Of a stretch of 43,675 nucleotides of DNA, positions 43,673 to 43,675 are shown piece after piece. Location of the stretch: the NCBI RefSeq assembly GCF_000426925.1, contig NZ_KE384687.1:1-43675 (forward strand), in the 5' to 3' direction. The notes under the pieces were generated by a model. The model was given only the letters and a program-made list of their open reading frames with translations. It was not told where the DNA came from and ran no database searches. Origin of the DNA: Dolichospermum circinale AWQC310F (GTDB lineage: Bacteria; Cyanobacteriota; Cyanobacteriia; Cyanobacteriales; Nostocaceae). Position 1 is the stretch's first letter. Each line of letters opens with the position of its first letter. The position numbers were made by a program, and so were the translations under genes.

Positions 43673-43675
43673 AGA

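Overview
The window comes from a planktonic, gas-vesicle-forming heterocystous-type cyanobacterium of the Dolichospermum/Anabaena/Aphanizomenon kind. The evidence is a complete cyanobacterial gas vesicle cluster, phylloquinone (men) genes, the NDH-1 subunit NdhD, the photosystem II peptide Psb30, AT-rich codon use, many HIP1 octamers (GCGATCGC) and typical cyanobacterial dispersed repeats. The assignment rests on reading proteins by eye; no database search was run.

Layout. 1-0.54 kb: remnant of a mobile element and tRNA-Val(UAC). 0.7-9.9 kb: housekeeping genes (DUF2227 membrane protein, mazG, thrB, a coiled-coil protein, ndhD, a 2TM protein, recJ, psb30, a YkgJ-type Cys-cluster protein), with a 112-bp MITE inserted in the ndhD terminator. 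9.9-13.3 kb: an AlbA_2/ATPase/TPR protein of unknown job, a pair of half-size UPF0016 manganese exporters (hmx1/hmx2 type) and a small membrane protein. 13.6-18.7 kb: phylloquinone genes menE-menC-menA on the minus strand, divergent from an isochorismate synthase gene. 18.8-20.6 kb: proA and a small conserved protein of unknown function.

21.1-31.6 kb: the gas vesicle locus gvpA-C-N-J-K-F-G, gvpV on the opposite strand with its own promoter and terminator, then gvpW, a tandem ArsA/Get3-type ATPase and a tandem AAA+ ATPase of the CDC48/VAT type without the usual N-domain. The last two follow gvpW on the same strand with 40- and 58-bp gaps, so they may be an ATP-driven assembly, targeting or disassembly module for gas vesicles. 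That is the most interesting hypothesis here. The locus is also marked by stem-loops in three consecutive intercistronic gaps, in-frame tandem repeats in GvpC, GvpJ and GvpG, and lack of HIP1 sites.

31.6-32.8 kb: 1.2 kb without a convincing gene but with several stem-loops. 32.8-43.5 kb: an exopolysaccharide locus (initiating sugar-phosphate transferase, galE-type epimerase, Wzc-like tyrosine autokinase, flippase, two glycosyltransferases), interrupted between kinase and flippase by three PD-(D/E)XK-type nuclease-like genes (two Uma2 and one other). The window ends in a MITE-like inverted-repeat element.
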